In this document: positions 1-11,497 of the stretch, piece after piece
Layout of the letters: every line of letters begins with the position of its first letter
Position numbering within the stretch: the stretch's first letter is position 1
Assembly: GCA_029204225.1 (NCBI GenBank)
Contig: CM055095.1
Location: 17,159,552 to 17,223,551, forward strand
DNA from: Diphasiastrum complanatum
Taxonomy: Eukaryota; Streptophyta; Lycopodiopsida; Lycopodiales; Lycopodiaceae
Direction of reading: 5' to 3'
DNA: 64,000 nucleotides
Notes under the pieces: generated by a model
What the model saw: only the letters and a program-made list of their open reading frames with translations
Databases searched by the model: none
What the model was told of the DNA's origin: nothing
Position numbers and translations under genes: made by a program

Positions 1-535
1 CCTCTCCCATGGCCTTGACTCAAATGTCATCATCCTTCGCTTCATCATAAGTCGAAGAAGAACTTTGATCTTCCTACCTGTCTGATTTTCGACCAATGCT
101 TTGAAGCTCTTGAAATTTTCAAATGCATCCGTTTTCTTCTTCAAGAAGTAAATCCACATCTTACTTGACATATCAACAATAAAGGTCATGAAATAGATGG
201 CTTTACCTAAGGACATGGTCCTCATAGGCCTGCATAAATCTATGTGGATCAAATCTAGGATGTTCTTTGCCCTTGCAACACCACCTTTATTGAACTTCTC
301 TCGATGCTGCTTCCCATATACACATGATTCGCACATCAATTTTAAGTTGTCTTCTATCGTAGGCAATCCTCTCACCATTTCCAATTTTCTCATCAAATTG
401 AGGCCTCCTAAGTTCAAGTGACCAAGCCTCTTATGTCACAATTCAGTTTGCAATGGAATGTACGAGACAAGTCCATGTTGCCCCTTGATTGTAGCATTCA
501 ACCTGTACAATTTAGACATTCCTTCTCTCTCCTTG
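1..535 (-). mobile_element. Ty1/copia fossil: GAG-pre-integrase and start of integrase
   Basis: Read right to left on the minus strand, this block shows the HKRLGHL motif and the CESCVYGKQ signature of the GAG-pre-integrase zinc-binding region. It then shows the first part of a copia integrase core (IHIDLCRPM, YFMTFIVDMSSK, WIYFLKKK). Order and spacing match plant Ty1/copia pol. The element runs off the left edge of the window and its 5' part is lost near 535. It is broken in a few places and looks old. No LTR belonging to it can be seen here. Confidence 0.85.
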
Positions 536-1015
536 CAAGCTATGGAGATGGTCTTCCCATGGCCGCCCTGCTTCCAGTCGATCCTCCACCCTAGCTGATC
601 AACTGCCAGTCGTGGCCTCCTGGCAGCCTATTCTCATCACCATGACGCCCCTCTGTATGATGTTACAACATCCAATTCTGATAACCACAAAGAAGGATGC
701 AACAATTTTCACCTACAAAACCCCCCCAGCTATGTTTTTCCATCACACCTTTAGAGATTGTTTGCTCTCTAATGACAATATGGATGACCACAGCCACCTG
801 GCCTCCTATTGGCAGTACTAGGGCGCCCATCTGTGGGATTTTACAGACTCAAAATTGGCTTCCATAAAGAGAAAGATCTTGGGTTTTTCCCTCTGTAAAC
901 TCTTGCCTTGAGAAGAATGGAGAACACTTAGGCCTTGCTCAACCTTTCTCTGAGCTTTCACTTGCAGCCTCCTTCACCACTGAGGTCGCCCTACCTCTGG
1001 CTCTCTGATGCAATT
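536..1015. other. Unassigned spacer with a weak direct repeat
   Basis: No coding region is supported here. Two stretches, about 608-660 and 788-843, resemble each other (a GTGGCCTCCTGGCAG-like start, then a GGCGCCC/ACGCCCC core ending in a GAT-rich run), which suggests an old degenerate direct repeat. Composition is more GC-rich than the spacer further right. It could be part of an unidentified LTR. Confidence 0.4.
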
Positions 1016-1262
1016 CCGGTCAAGATTGGGGTGGGTGCTCTAGTTGAGATCTGATAGAATACTTCGGTCGAGATCCAACCGGATGCTTTGGTCGAGATCC
1101 AAGAGAATGCTCCGGTTGAGATTTGACAGAAACGCTCCGGTCAAAATTTGACATAAACGCTCCGGTCGAGATCTGACAGGGTGCTCCGGTTGAGATCTGA
1201 CAGTAGTCCTTCAGTTGAGATTTGACAGGAGTCCTTCGGTTGAGATTTGACAGGAGTCCTGT
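1016..1262. repeat. 25-bp minisatellite, about 10 units
   Basis: A tandem array of about ten diverged 24-25 bp units built on GTTGAGATTTGACAGGAGTC. The rightmost three or four units are the most alike and the left ones the most diverged, as expected if the array grew at its right side. Short open frames across it on the minus strand merely reflect the repeat. Confidence 0.85.
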
Positions 1263-1651
1263 ATGGAGCTGTGTGATGCAAGTGAGGAACTTCAGGGGGG
1301 AGAATATGACTATGGCTCAAAGTAGAAGTTCTTATGGAAAAGAAGTATCTCAATGAATGATTGTATGCTTAATTGGGAATATTGAGATATCAGACATACA
1401 GAAATGAGATGGCCCTAAAGTGTGATAAATTTGTTTCATATGGTGTAGTCTATCATTTGTTGGCCTAGAACATCTGAGTATTTATAAAAAAAAAAAAATG
1501 CATAGAAAGTAAATAAGTACAAGTATGAATAATAATCAAGAAAAGAGTTCAAAAATAGGCATGCAAAAAGAGAATAACAAGCAAGAAAATAAGAAAATAA
1601 AAAATAAAAATTAAAAAGTTAAAATATGGAATATATATCAAGGAAAAAGTG
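1263..1651. other. AT-rich spacer, possible 3' flank of the gypsy element
   Basis: No gene is seen. The stretch lies just past the integrase end of the minus-strand gypsy element, where a polypurine tract and 3' LTR would be expected, but neither is recognisable. The part from about 1485 to 1640 is strongly A-rich. Confidence 0.35.
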
Positions 1652-2863
1652 TTAAATTGGGTCAACAAAAAACAACTCTTCATAATACTGCCATAGATGA
1701 CCATCGTTGATGATAGTGTCTAGGAGTATTCCATCAAGTGTTTGTAGTTGGACTGCACCATTAGGAAAGATTTTATTGATAATATATGGTCCCTCACTTC
1801 GGAATTTCAATTTGTCGGGGTGCTTTTTAGATGTATAAAGAAGCACCTAGTCACCTAAGTGTAAATCCTTGTTTCGCAAGTGACGGTCATGCCAGGCCTT
1901 TGGACGTCTTTTGTTAACTAGTTGTGCGTGATAAGATATGAGTCTTGTCTTGCATAAATGGGCTAACATAAATAGCCTACTTTTGACCTGTTGCTCAATT
2001 GTAGCTTTCTCACAGAGGTCTGTAGTGAAGGCTTCCATGATTCTTAGAGAAGGTACTAAGAACTCTACAGGCATTACCACCTCTTGACCAAACACTAGAT
2101 GGAATGGGGTAACCCATCTACTTGCTTTCTTCGAGGTGGTGCGGTAAGCCCAGATAGTTGAGAAGAGTTTCGGTTCCCAATCGAAGCGACTGGTTTCAAC
2201 TATCTTCGTCAATATCTTACATATCATCTTGTTAGTTGATTCGGCCTAGCCATTACATCTAGGATAGTATGGTGTACTCTTCCGGTGAACTACAAGGTAA
2301 TGGCGTAGCAAATTATCAATGACAGTATATGAAAAGTGCGTTCCGCGATCACTAACTAGCTCTATAGGACAACCAAAACGTGTACTAATGTTTTCGTAAA
2401 GAAAGCGCGCTACAATTTTTGCGTTGGTGTCCTTTGTTGCCCGAGCCTCAACCCACTTAGTGGCATAATCTGTGGCTATTAGGATATAACGGGCTTGGGT
2501 GTGTTTCGCCGCTGGGCTGATTGGTCCAACAAAGTCAATTTTCCACTTATGGAAGGCTTCGCCTTCTATAATGGGAGTTAAGGGTGTGAAGTCTGCTTTC
2601 GTATTTTTCTTGGCTCTCTGACAGACATCACATGTTTTAATGACAACAAATGTGTCTTTAAATAAGGATGGCCACCACAAGCCTACTCGAAGGATAATTT
2701 TAGCTGTCGCTTCAGTAGAGAAGTGACCGTTGCCAATGCCCTCGTGAGCCTGAGATATGATAGGTCGTATCTCATATTCATAAGCGCATCGCCTGATAAT
2801 ACCGTCAATGCCCCTTTTATAAAGTTGTTTCACTATTAGCTGAAAGGGCGCTACTTTAAGCAA
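1652..2863 (-). pseudogene. integrase of the gypsy fossil
   Basis: The N-terminal zinc-binding HHCC region ends in CDVCQRAK. The catalytic core shows WKIDFVGPISP, YILIATDYATKWVEA, FGCPIELVSDRGTHF and STPYYPRCNG. The C-terminal part shows SRWVTPFHLVFGQEVVMPVE and the final beta-rich segment with LKFRSEGPYIINKIFPNGA. No chromodomain is visible at the end, which argues against the chromovirus branch. It is a broken fossil belonging to the element at 1652-7539. Confidence 0.88.
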
Positions 2864-2869
2864 AATTTT

Positions 2870-3114
2870 TCATTTTGCAACTGTGTTCAAACCTTCTTTG
2901 AATCTGCTTGTTGTTAGAAACTGAGTGATCTCCTCAGCCCATAAGGGTGTAGCATCAATTTGAAAAAGACATGCATAAGGAAGATCATCGTTGACTGGCG
3001 TAGTTGCTTTTTCAGCATTAGGGATCCGAAAAAGGTGATCTGCCATGAAATGTTGGGTTTCTTTCCGAACGACTACGCGGAAGTTACATTCCTCTAATAT
3101 CAACAGCCATCGAG
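2870..3114 (-). pseudogene. RNase H tail of the gypsy fossil
   Basis: ARWLLILEECNF followed by MADHLFRIPN matches the end of gypsy RNase H, the region usually reading ARWLLLLQEFDF and ADHLSRL. Only the C-terminal part of the domain is evident. It is followed by integrase in the expected order. Confidence 0.75.
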
Positions 3115-3914
3115 CTATACGTCCCATTTTATAGGACTTATTAACAATATATAGCAGGACTTATCAGGGTTTAGTGAAATTTCAAATCGACGGCAACAAA
3201 TAGAGATTTTCTCTAGTGCGTCAAGGTGCATAGCGGCTGAGGAATGTACACCCAGATCGTCGAGATAAGTCTTGACAATCTGATGTAACAGGTTTTGGAA
3301 GGCCAGTTGCATGACCCTCTGAAACATTGAAGGGGCGTTGCATAAGCCAAAAGACATGACATTATAAGCATAAACCCCATTCTCTATGGCAAAGGTCGTT
3401 TTATGTTTATTTGGACAAGGAAATAACTACTGAATCCATTTAAGAAGCTGAAAGCTTCAGCTCCTACCTTTTCCTCTAAGATTTGTGTCGTTAAGGGCAA
3501 GAGAAAATGGTCTTACTTCGTAACCGCATTAAGAGTCTTGAGATCGACACAGATACGAAGTTTGCCATTTTTCTTGGGTACAACCACAATGGGTGATACC
3601 CAATCAGTATGTTGGATTTCATAAATGAAACTAGCATCCAACAATTTCTTAATATCTTCATCGATTCTCTCGCGATAGACGAGGTTACTTCTGTAAGATT
3701 TAGCCCTAATAGGCTTAGCGTTGTCTTCTAAAAAAATTGTATGGACTACTACTTCAGACGGAATTCCTTTCATTTCTATATAGTTCGATGCAAATACATC
3801 CCTGTATTTGCGAAGTAAAGTTTCCAGATCATAAAGTTGTTCGGATGAAAGGTGTGCACCAACATGAACTAATCGATCCATGTCCTCGTCGGGATCTTTA
3901 AGGTTTAACGACAT
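3115..3914 (-). pseudogene. reverse transcriptase of the gypsy fossil
   Basis: The right part (3513-3914) has the entry region of gypsy RT: DIKKLLDASFI, WVSPIVVVPKKNGKLRIC and VDLKTLNAVT. The left part (3115-3357) has MSFGLCNAPSMFQRVM and the catalytic-region signature KTYLDDLGVHS, followed by HLDALEKI. These are the classic fingers and palm motifs of Ty3/gypsy RT. It is a broken fossil. Confidence 0.85.
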
Positions 3915-4831
3915 CGTTTTAGCTGGTCCTTCAAAGGAGTTGGAACTTGGTGTAGGTTCCCGGTGTGGTGTGGTAACTGGATAACAACGTCATCCAATGG
4001 AAATCTTTAAATTTTTGTGGAAGATCGAAAGGTGGTTCCACAAATATTTCTAGAACTTTGGGAAGCACCTGATTTGAGTCACTAACGGACGTGGAAGCTT
4101 GGTCTGATTGTTTGGTTTTTGTCTCTTTAGACAAGGGCTTAATCGGCTGCTTAAGCTTCTCACGCATCTGTTTTTGACACTCGATTAATTTGTATTGATA
4201 ATTTAAGTTTTTTGTAACTGAGGTTTCTGAGGTTTTTGAGTGAGCAGTGTTGTTGCCTCACTTATCATGTCGTCATCGATTGTATCCCAGACTTCATCTG
4301 GATACACATCCCTGTGTATACTTTGGGTTTGGGCCTATATGCTTGTGTGTTGGGTACTTTGAATGCCAGTTGGACATGTGCCAACGACCCTGGTGACTTG
4401 ATCTCCTGAGGAATTGATTTTGGTGGATAACGTTGGGCATCTAGATAAATGAGTACATGTTCATCCGTCATTTCAACATCATCCACGAAAAGAATACCTT
4501 CTTCGAAAACATGGGCGGTAGAGACGCTAGGTCTTCCTGGGCACCAAGCTATAAGAATCGGGTCAATCATCATAAGTGGGATGATGGGTGTGCCAATGTT
4601 TGTAGAAGATGGGAGAATATCCACATCTTCTACAATGGTTTCGATACGACATTGATTGGAATCAGCACATTCCACAGTGGATAGTGCCTGACCCCGATTG
4701 ATTATGTCCGTGAATCTTGTATAGTGGCCTTTTGGTTGAATCGGGACACTATCTGATTCATCATAAGTTGTTAATGACCAATCATCATAAACTTTAGCGG
4801 GCTTGACATGGCCAGTTGAGTCAACAGTGAC

Positions 4832-5182
4832 TCATTTGTCGTGATTGCCAAAGGTGATTTTGCTGTGCTTCCAATCTTGGACAACACTTGCCATCTGGAG
4901 CCAGGGTGTACCAAGAAGAAGTTTATAAGTATTGGAACCTTTTGATAAATCTAAGATGACACAATCGATTACAAATTTGACACTTGCTTTTCGAACCTTA
5001 ATATTTGATAAATGACGAGCAGGGTCTGTAACTCGTTGATCAGCCATGTGAAGTTTATATCGTGGTTGATCGAGGGTATGGAAGTCCCATGACTTTGCCA
5101 ATGACAAAGCCATTATATTGATGCTTGATTCGCTATCAAGGATAGCGGATACTGCGAGATAGTCTTTATAGGACAAAGGCAA
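4832..5182 (-). pseudogene. aspartic protease of the gypsy fossil
   Basis: A retropepsin-like domain. AILDSESSINIMA corresponds to the usual D-S/T-G active-site loop and its hydrophobic follow-on, and LLLGTPWLQ is the conserved C-terminal flap and helix signature of plant gypsy proteases. It lies between the zinc knuckles and RT, as expected. To its left, 4265-4675 holds an open stretch of linker type that I cannot assign to a domain. Confidence 0.8.
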
Positions 5183-5593
5183 GGTGATGCTAGTCCCCTT
5201 AGCAACACCTATATTTAGCAGATTTGTAGGAATCTGGGGAATTTCAGAAATCTCTTCTATTTTTAGCTGGTCATCAGGAATAGTAGGCAGCTGAAAACTA
5301 CGATGGATATAGAGTTGAAGCCCAGTGACAGATTTTATCGTGCCATGGAATGGTATAGTGAGTTGAGCTTGCAGGAGTTCAAAAAATACTTCAAATCCCT
5401 ATAGGGATTGTTCTTTTTCAAGGACCTGAACGGATAATAGACTTTCCGTATGTTCTTCCCCTCGCAAATACTCATCTCTAAATTCATTGTACTGCCTTTG
5501 TTCCACGTTTGGGTCTGGATAGTCTTTGGGTAATGTGGAAGCTGTCAAGTGGCTTCCATGTGGGTCAACTGATTTTTCATTATTTTGCTATTG

Positions 5594-6447
5594 TTATTGT
5601 GGTTGGCGTTGTGCTCTAGTGAGAACTCTAACAGGTTCGGATGATATATGGCATGCTGGAAGGATCCTGTTAGGTTGTTTAGGACAATCTTTGAAACTAT
5701 GTTCGCGACCATAGTCTAGACACTCTGCATGGTATGGGTTCTTAACTTTACATTCAATCATGAAGTGGCCAGTTTCGCCACAAATAAAACAACGGTTGCT
5801 CATTGGTCCTGTGCAATATCATAACCATCTTGGATGGCTAGTTGTGCTGGATTTTTTGGTGGTGTGGAATACTCATCCCGTTTCACGAGCATGAGTTGTC
5901 GGTTGGATATTGTTGAAAACTAATAGATGGAAGTGTTGTCTCGTGATGATATGAGTGATCATAGGAGTTTTCTACAAGACGTGTTTGTGTAGATTCTCGA
6001 GGGTGTCTATGTTTTTGTGCTCCTAGATCAGGTTGTCCCCTTGGAGGAAGTCCTAAGAGCGCCAACTATGGTTGAGGTTCATGTCGAGATTGTCTGGGCA
6101 ACTCTTGTATATGGACTTGGTTGTTTTGTGATGGATAGTGCTGATTTTGATTTTGGGAAACAAACTGGTGTCGAGGAGGTTGATAATGTCCTCCTGACTA
6201 GTTGCGAGGTTGATTCCTCGCAATAGAATGAGGTATGACCCATAAAGTTGCAAATGTCACATCTGATCAATGAAATATCTGGGACCAGTTGGTATGAAGG
6301 GCACTCATTGCCAGTGTGTGCACCTCGATAGTGAGGGCACCGTGTATTCTCTCGTCTATGGTGGATTTGTCCAGTGGGTAACTGACCTGGCATCGAACTC
6401 TGGATAGACTTAAGAGTGTTCTGAAACTCCTTCGTGAGTTTCTCCAT
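5594..6447 (-). pseudogene. zinc-knuckle region of the gypsy fossil
   Basis: Several cysteine-histidine knuckles are visible. They include CPHYRGAHTGNEC and CDICNFMGHTSFYC around 6250-6350, and CFICGETGHFMIEC followed by CLDYGREHSFKDC around 5690-5800. These CX2CX4HX4C-like units are the nucleocapsid zinc fingers that bind element RNA. The high number of knuckles, at least three or four, is above the one or two usual for plant gypsy gag. Decayed. Confidence 0.8.
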
Positions 6448-6723
6448 CTGTTGCTAGTGTTGTTGGTTAAGCAACTCCATTTGTGTTTTCCATAACTATT
6501 CTCGTGTTTCCTCATTTGGTCGAGCTTCTTGGACAGCACGATGTGCTCTCCATTCACGTGGCTCATCGACATCTGATCCCTCGTCTTCTTCCCAAATGGC
6601 ATCAGACATGGCTTGTTTCAATGATGTGTTTTCATCATTGGAATGAAGTTCACGTCGTATCCATCGTGGGAGTCCAACCGGAAACCAAATTATGAGCATA
6701 GATTTAGTTGGTTGTTCTTGTAC

Positions 6724-7539
6724 CTAACTTTTTAATCGTTTAACTCTTTCAATGTAGTCACGTACTTTTTCATCTTTTGTCATTTTGATCTTACTCAGCT
6801 TGACAAAAGGACTTTTAATCAAACGAAATGGCAAACCTTTGACGAAGGCTTCCTTCAAGAGTGACCAGTCTCGTTTATCTTCACGATGAAGGTTGAAAAA
6901 CCATTCTCGTGCGCGATCGATCATGGTCATCGAGAAGAGCTGAACCATGGCATCTGGTGATGTCTCACCATAGACATCACATGCATTCTCAAAGACTTGA
7001 AGAAATCTTTGAGGATCAGTGTTACCATTGTACTTAGGTGAATCTAACTTTGGAGTTCATTTTTCTATACGCGGAACATTATTTGCAAAAGCTCCGTTTA
7101 AGTGAGCTCGTGCATGTGAAGACTGTACAACATGAAAATGTGGTCGATCGTATGGAGCTTCAAAATGCATGGGTTTCCATCTGTCAAATGGATTGGTGGA
7201 TGGCTCTTGGACTTGGAATTTCATCCTAGAATATCTATTGAATCGAGCCTGTTCGGTAGATGGGGAGACCATCTCTGGTGGATAGTCCTCTGTGGAATTC
7301 GGATCATAAGGACAATCCATAATAACTCTAAAATACCTTAGGATCTGGGAAGTAGACCTCTTGGACTCGTTGCTAACTTGATTGGTGTTTGTTTTTGTTT
7401 TTGTTTGTGTTTTTTTTTTTTTTTTAAATATTAGTGAGAGACTAATAATGTGGTGGTGTCCAAATGGCACAGTTGTTTTGGTTTTTGGTATTAGGGTTTT
7501 GCAATAAAGTTGGAAAGAATTGTGGGATTTGGCAGACAT
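6724..7539 (-). pseudogene. gag region of the 1.6-7.5 kb gypsy fossil
   Basis: The left part has the retrotransposon gag (capsid) pattern: DRAREWFFNLHREDKRDW followed by LLKEAFVKGLPFRL and a KVRDYIERVKRL helix, typical of plant gypsy capsid domains. The right part (7057-7539) is the likely N-terminal region, with a tract of short basic repeats and a proline- and serine-rich stretch. It belongs to the element spanning 1652-7539. It is a broken fossil and its exact start is uncertain. Confidence 0.8.
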
Positions 7540-8113
7540 TGAAACCTAGTCAAATAATAAAGTAGATGTTATGTTGAGTTGACTTGGTTCAGGTTGGATG
7601 TCGAAGCTCTCATAGAACTCGTGGAAGATCTTCTTTATTCACTCAAGAGGAATTGACAATACATTCAAAGCTCCCTCGCAAGAGAGGGGGGGCCTTAAAT
7701 AAGCAAGAAGGCTGCCCATGTGGAGCCCAAGTGGTAATTTCACCAAATTAGAAATTACATGTGGAATTTGCCCTTTCATTAGAGGTCACCATCAAAAGGT
7801 GGCTCACTCTAAATTATTGAAGGGGTCTACACACAATGCCTAGGAAATATTACTAGCTCCTACATGGTCGTTCCTTCTCTGGGATACACCATGTAGGCTC
7901 ACATAGATAATAACTGTCATCCTAGCTAGTAATCCTCGGCTCTCATGCTCGGCTCTCACCTTCTTTTGCTCTCCTCCTTCTGAGACCTCCTCGGTCATGA
8001 GTGAGAGATACTTTGTGTCTTCAGCTTGGCTCGGCATATGGGAATTCTCTGGAATCCGCCAACAATAACTGAGGGCATAGAGTACTTCAAGTCCCTCTTC
8101 CGGCCTTTTCTAA
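7540..8113. other. Unassigned stretch right of the gypsy fossil
   Basis: This is where the 5' LTR and leader of the minus-strand gypsy element should lie. I cannot find a matching repeat on the element's other side or a clear primer-binding site. No gene is supported. Confidence 0.35.
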
Positions 8114-8261
8114 ATGTGTTCAGTATGGCACAACAGAGTCCTGATATTTTTTATGACCAATATATCAAATTCAAGTGAATGTAATATTTGTTATTGGAAA
8201 TGTCGTTTTCTAGAGAATCAGACCGGATTTGTGTTTTTCCTTTTGGTACAAATCCCATTAG

Positions 8262-8803
8262 AGTCAGATACTTCGATTTCGGATACTGAGATTCCTTCAT
8301 CCTCCATTACTGAACATTCCATAAAGGATATCAATCATTTCTTAAATGATACTCCTGATAAAGACACTGAATATTTGAGTGTAGATACTGATATGTTGAG
8401 GGATGCTTTCATTGGCTCTAATGCCAATAATAAAGAAAATATTGCTAGTGTACATTCTAAATGCTTTTTTGATTTGCCAAAATATTATATAAATGAAGAT
8501 GTGTATATTACAACGACAAATTTATGTGTTTTTTCCGATTATCGTGACGATGAGGTGCTTTGTCTATCGTCAAGCACCATTACTGAGTTCTCTGACATTG
8601 TTGATTTTGAAACTGAAGACTTAGTGTCGGGCATTGACTATGATGATGATGAGGGAATTCTGACTAGTGAGGAATGTTTGTCCTGGGATATGGCAAACAT
8701 TAGTGCTCATGGACGAAGTTTGCCTTCTGATGAGGAATTTATTTCATTCCAAGCCCAGCTAGGATTCCCTCGTCCATCGTGGTCACAATATAGATCATCC
8801 TAA
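8262..8803 (+). CDS. Unrecognised acidic open block, candidate host-gene exon
   Basis: A plus-strand open frame of about 180 residues with no transposon motif. It is rich in Asp, Glu and Ser (DTEIPSSS, DIVDFETEDL, IDYDDDEGILT, LPSDEEFISF) and ends PRPSWSQYRSS. The frame stays open upstream to 8114. However, a pyrimidine run (8231-8244) and an AG at 8260-8261 look like a 3' splice site, so I favour an exon starting at 8262. A GTAAGT donor-like site lies at about 8831, past the stop codon. I do not recognise the family. The strong acidic bias resembles disordered regulatory regions. It could be a real exon, a pseudogene or a chance open frame. Confidence 0.4.
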
Positions 8804-8998
8804 TCTAGTTGCAGCAAATGATGATGAATGCGTAAGTTTAAAAGTTTTACTGTGCGTTTGTTTATCTGATGTATTTATTTTGCTGAATTCAATTTGTGCT
8901 AAAAACTCCAATTTTGTAATTGGTGAATAAACTTTTTATCGATGACTTTGCTACTCGTCGAGGGGGCTTCAGACAACATTCATCATCTTTCCACAGGG

Positions 8999-9366
8999 AC
9001 AATGGCCTCAGCCACTACTTGAGGCACTTTCAAAATAATGAAATTTGCATTGCTCATTCCAAATTCACTCCAATTGGAGAGACAATGATAATGGCTGTGA
9101 AAGCCTTATCTTATTATTTAGGTGGACATAAATTTGCGAGAGCAAATAAAATAATTTTTGTGAAGAGATCTTATGTTTTAAACATACTAGGATTTGTAGA
9201 TGGAAATGTATCATTAAGGAGTTCCCATTATTCATTGTATGCAACATATATAGAATTGAGTGGTAACAAGGACAATGCACATCTTCTGGATGCATATGCA
9301 AGTAGAGAATTATTGCATGATAGCACAACAATTGGACAAGAGGATGTATCAGATACCTCTAAATGA
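8999..9366 (+). CDS. Unrecognised open block, candidate terminal exon
   Basis: A second plus-strand open frame about 200 bp after the acidic block. It is preceded by a CTTTCCACAG acceptor-like site, which would start the exon at about 8999. It encodes about 120 residues with ordinary globular composition, including HSKFTPIGETMIMAVKALS, YYLGGHKFARANKIIFV and SYVLNILGFVDGN, and ends EDVSDTSK at a stop. If joined to the upstream block it would be the 3' end of one gene. No family is recognised and no transposon motif is seen. The following sequence is AT-rich, as plant 3' UTRs often are. Confidence 0.4.
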
Positions 9367-10237
9367 TAATTTGTATATATTGAAAATTGTGAATACAATT
9401 TACATTTGTAGCAACTTTTTATCTCTGAATTTTTAACTTCTATGTTGCTCAATGAATTTGCAAGGTGGAGGAATGCTTTTTTCCCTAATTTGAATTTGTG
9501 GATGGTGGTCATATTTTCAAATTTTGACAAGTTAGACTGTGAACAATTTAGAGTTGTTAACTATGATTGTAGACACTATGGTTAGAACATTGGGAGTTGG
9601 GGAGCCCTCGGGAGTGGTGGGGGCAACCAAATAAGCAATATTGTTTTTTTTTTTTGATATTTTTCTTTATCCTACATGACATTCCTTAAAGGGTCTTTTT
9701 GATATTCAGAACTCCTCTAATGTAAGGTAGTAATTTTTTATTATAGTAAGTGAAATTTTTTTAACATTAGGTAATAAGTTTTTACTACTGGTAAAAACAT
9801 TTGTGATTTTTACCTCTGGTAAAACAATTTTTAAGAGGAACCTTACAAAGTGTAAGGTCCCTCTGATGTGTGAAGTTGCTATAGTTGTCATATTCTTCCA
9901 ATTAAGATTATCTCAAAATACATAAGAATCGTTTTATATTGCTATGTATTTCTTCCCCTGCACAAGTAAGCTTCAAATTGCTTCTATAACGAGATTGCAT
10001 ATGCCATTCCCCCATCTAATATTAGTAGTAACCATTTTTAGATCTACCTCCCATAAAAAAATAGTATACTTATATTAGACCTCAGAATATGTTGGTATTA
10101 AAAGTGTTATTAAAAGGGATATATTAACAAGTTTTGCAATGATACAAAAGATGTCTAAAATATTCAACAAGCCCATCTTTCTTTGCAATGTTGGATTAGC
10201 TCGATTGTTTCAGTTTTGTTTTGCTCTCATGTTTTTG
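9367..10237. other. AT-rich spacer with a small palindrome
   Basis: No gene is seen. Around 9838-9861 a 24-base near-palindrome (GGAACCTTAC / GTGTAAGGTCC) stands among related short GTAAGGT motifs at about 9720. It could be a trace of a small foldback element. Confidence 0.35.
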
Positions 10238-10576
10238 TGAAGAATTTGAGATCAATCAAGATCCAAATCCATTAGAAGTAGATCAACTCTACCAATCCTG
10301 CCAATGTAGAAAAATCAACATCTACTTAAAGAAAGAGATGCAAACTCACTAGAACCTAATAAAACATCAAACATAAGATATGATAAATTTGTTTTCCATA
10401 AATAAACAATAAGATATTGTATTTCACACGTGGATCCGAAAATAACATGAAATAAGCATTCTACACACAAGATTGCAGAGATATCACCAACATAGTGCAC
10501 CAATGGATAGATGAACCCAAGAGAACCATGTATAAGCATGAAATGAGATAAGAGAGAGAGAATGTCATCTCTTTCC
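10238..10576 (-). repeat. Partial copia LTR (family A), 3' portion
   Basis: The minus strand matches the 3' part of the LTR seen in plus orientation at about 27350-27706. Shared segments include TTTCGGATCCACACATGTG, GGATTCATCTATCCATTGG and TCTACATTGGCAGGATTGG. It ends at a TTCTTCACA terminus. The match shows it is LTR sequence although no coding region of its own orientation lies beside it. Confidence 0.75.
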
Positions 10577-10594
10577 ATGAGTTATATCCTTTCA

Positions 10595-11259
10595 TCTATC
10601 TAACCATTACAAGACCAGATCTAAGCTATTGTGTTGGGTGATTGAGCCAATTCATGCAAGATTCTAGTGAAGATCATTGGAAGCTAAGGAAGCGAGATTT
10701 GAGGTACATCATTGGAAATCGAGATTTTGGCATAGTGTATGAGAGATCATCAACTAACTTGTTTGGAGTTTTAGATTCGGACTTTGCTGGAGATAAAATG
10801 GATATGAAATCCATAAGTGCTCATAGTATTTTTTCTTCATAGGTGATGGAGCTACATCATGGATGTCAAAGAAACAAGTCACTATCTCATTGTCATCTAG
10901 TGAGGCCAAGTACAAAGCACTTACTCATAGCACAAAGGATATGGTATGGATCAAGAGGATGAGCAAGGATCTTCACTTGCTGGATTTTTCAGAGAGCCTA
11001 ATCATCTTTTGTGACAATCTGTCAGCCCAAAGGTTCGAAAGCAATACTATCTTTCATGCTTGGAGCAAGCATATTGAGGTGGCATATCACTTTGTGAGGG
11101 ATCAAGTCATGACAAAGGAGGTGGAGCTTCAACATGTGTCCTCAAGGGAATGTGTAGCTGATATTTTCAGCAAAGCATTAGGAAAGGACTTGTTCATGAA
11201 GCATATGACTTCACTTGGAGTGTTTTCAAAGTCTATGCTTAAACAAGTTGAAGAGGGAG
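10595..11259 (+). pseudogene. Ty1/copia RNase H and 3' end (family A)
   Basis: A plus-strand copia block: TRPDLSY-type RT end, then LSQFMQDSSEDHWKLRKRDL, then the RNase H motifs SLSSSEAKYKAL, FCDNLSAQ and SKHIEVAYHFVRDQ, and ADIFSKALGKD. It ends in a purine-rich tract (GAAGAGGGAG) immediately before LTR sequence. It is closely related to the minus-strand copia at 21717-23730. It is broken, and its orientation is opposite to that of the related pieces on both sides. Confidence 0.88.
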
Positions 11260-11497
11260 TGTGAAAAATTTCAACTAGTTTTACTATTTTGGTCATATTA
11301 GACTTGGAGTTTGACCTTTCAAAGTTATATTAGTATAAAATCATTCGAATAAACACTTTTAGAAAGTGTGGAAAACTATAGAACACAAGTTTTTGATAGA
11401 TTCAGTTTGAGTAGTAGAGACATTGAATCTAGTCACAATAATAGTAAGGCTTTTCATTATGGAGGGAAACCAAAGTTTAAAGCTAGGTTTGGACCCA
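11260..11497 (+). repeat. Partial copia LTR (family A), 5' portion
   Basis: Begins TGTGAAAAATTTC directly after the purine tract of the RNase H block, as a 3' LTR should. Its later part (from about 11380, TATAGAACACAAGTTTTTGA onward) matches the LTR at 26840-27340. Confidence 0.8.

Larger units (their letters stand above)
1652..7539 (-). mobile_element. Ty3/gypsy LTR retrotransposon fossil, internal region
   Basis: A nearly complete gypsy internal region read right to left: gag, zinc knuckles, aspartic protease, reverse transcriptase, RNase H, integrase. Integrase lies after RT, which places it in Ty3/gypsy and not Ty1/copia. All parts are colinear and on one strand, so it appears to be a single insertion. 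It is broken, with roughly ten or more interruptions and some lost segments, and looks old. I could not identify its LTRs or primer site on either side. Confidence 0.9.

Noticed and set aside
4449-4684. Plus-strand frames inside the gypsy linker region
   Set aside because: They are antisense shadows of the gypsy frame at 4265-4675.
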